Source: Synergistales bacterium (lineage in GTDB: Bacteria > Synergistota > Synergistia > Synergistales > Aminobacteriaceae). Taken from it: a stretch of DNA of 31,733 nt. Positions within the stretch are counted from its first letter, which is position 1, and the number at the start of each line of letters is the position of its first letter. Positions 31,331 to 31,733 of the stretch are shown here, piece by piece. The notes below the pieces were generated by a model, which was not told the DNA's origin, did no database searches, and was given only the letters and a program-made list of their open reading frames with translations. Made by a program: the position numbers and the translations under genes. The stretch covers positions 1 to 31,733 of the forward strand of contig BNVG01000007.1 in NCBI GenBank assembly GCA_025997935.1, in the 5' to 3' direction.

Positions 31331-31733
31331 TTAATTAATTTAAGCACGCATAAATAGCCTCGACCAATGTCCTGAAATTCCGAACTGAATCTCTCAATGC
31401 CCTTTTCATATTCGCCCAAAGTTTTTCAATGGGATTCAGATCCGGTGAGTACGGCGGCAAGAAAATTAGCCGCATACCGTACTTTTTCGCCAACTCCTGC
31501 AACTTATTTTTGCGATGGAAAGACGCGTTATCCATAACAATCGTATACCCGACAGGCACTTCGGGCAATAGAAACTTCTCAAACCACAGCTCGAAAAAAC
31601 GCCGTCCGTGTTGTTCGAATAACAATGAGAACCAAGAACTTCACCATTGCAATACCCCGCAATAACATTAGTTCTTTGATACTTTTTCCCACGTCGCGTA
31701 TCCTCGACTTTTTGCCCTATCGGCGCACGCACA
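31331..31733 (-). mobile_element. IS630-family insertion sequence, partial at window edge
   Basis: The transposase reading frame, the truncated restriction gene beside it and the TA-rich junction (TATAGTTAATTAA) mark the end of an IS630-type element, a family that inserts at TA. The exact terminal inverted repeat is not seen because the other end is outside the window. The left boundary at about 31331 is inferred from where the restriction frame is lost. Confidence 0.75.
31335..31733 (-). CDS. IS630-family transposase, frame change inside, partial
   Basis: DDE-type transposase. The part upstream of 31600 reads in one frame (APIGQKVEDTRRGKKYQRTN, then AGYCNGEVLGSHCYSNNTDGV). The part downstream reads in the -1 frame (FFELWFEKFLLPEVPVGY, then VMDNASFHRKNKL and PPYSPDLNPIEKLW). 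The catalytic Asp is in MDNASFH and the Glu in NPIEKLW. The frames meet at a run of six A on the plus strand (31594-31599), read as T6, exactly where the protein homology would join with a -1 shift. The first catalytic Asp lies outside the window. Either programmed slippage, common in IS families, or an indel mutation could explain it. Confidence 0.8.

Overview
The window looks like chromosomal DNA from an anaerobic, amino-acid- and peptide-fermenting bacterium. The evidence is a ferredoxin-dependent 2-oxoacid oxidoreductase (delta, alpha, beta, gamma subunits), a phosphate butyryltransferase, two M20-family amidohydrolases, a TRAP transporter, several 4Fe-4S proteins, and two chemoreceptors plus a large hybrid kinase for sensing. 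The style of gene content resembles Synergistota, but this is an inference from gene content and no marker gene is present to prove it.

Layout. (1) 1-990, minus strand: start of an unknown gene, tatC and tatA. (2) 1082-10812, a sensing and export block: a dCache-type chemoreceptor (-), a 1029-residue hybrid histidine kinase (+), an ABC exporter (-) preceded by a possible 36-codon coupled ORF, and a second dCache chemoreceptor (+). (3) 10821-12349, minus: a stand-alone NAD(P)H-hydrate dehydratase followed with a TGATG overlap by an internally deleted remnant of an AlbA_2-type regulator that carries a striking short-repeat and UUCG-hairpin array. (4) 12493-21989, an amino-acid fermentation island: a plus-strand run (YgeY-like M20 hydrolase, YczE-like membrane protein, phosphate butyryltransferase) converging on a minus-strand operon (ferredoxin delta, alpha, beta, gamma, P-loop ATPase, M20D amidohydrolase, transporter). 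That operon is divergent from a YheO-type regulator and has a good promoter with an extended -10. (5) 22046-25950, minus: a zinc alcohol dehydrogenase plus DctPQM TRAP operon with its own near-consensus promoter, an intra-operonic REP-like hairpin after dctP, and a strong terminator after dctM. (6) 26031-28323, minus: an orphan ketoacyl synthase III preceded by a structured leader or small-RNA-like region containing an intrinsic terminator, then a zinc-ribbon protein and a two-cluster ferredoxin protein. A Crp/Fnr regulator (28438-29100, +) diverges from these across a 12-10-12 inverted repeat. (7) 29177 to the end, minus: a type III restriction subunit truncated at its N-terminus where an IS630-family element begins. 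The IS transposase is split by a -1 frame change at a run of six identical bases.

How the parts fit. Hydrolases and a transporter would supply amino acids. Transamination products (2-oxoacids) would be oxidised by the KorDABC-type enzyme to acyl-CoA plus reduced ferredoxin. Phosphate butyryltransferase would convert acyl-CoA to acyl-phosphate for ATP formation (the kinase is not in the window). The TRAP-dehydrogenase operon probably imports and oxidises a hydroxylated organic acid or polyol. The Crp/Fnr, ferredoxin and zinc-ribbon trio looks like a redox or nitrosative-stress switch. No rRNA, tRNA or CRISPR array was seen.
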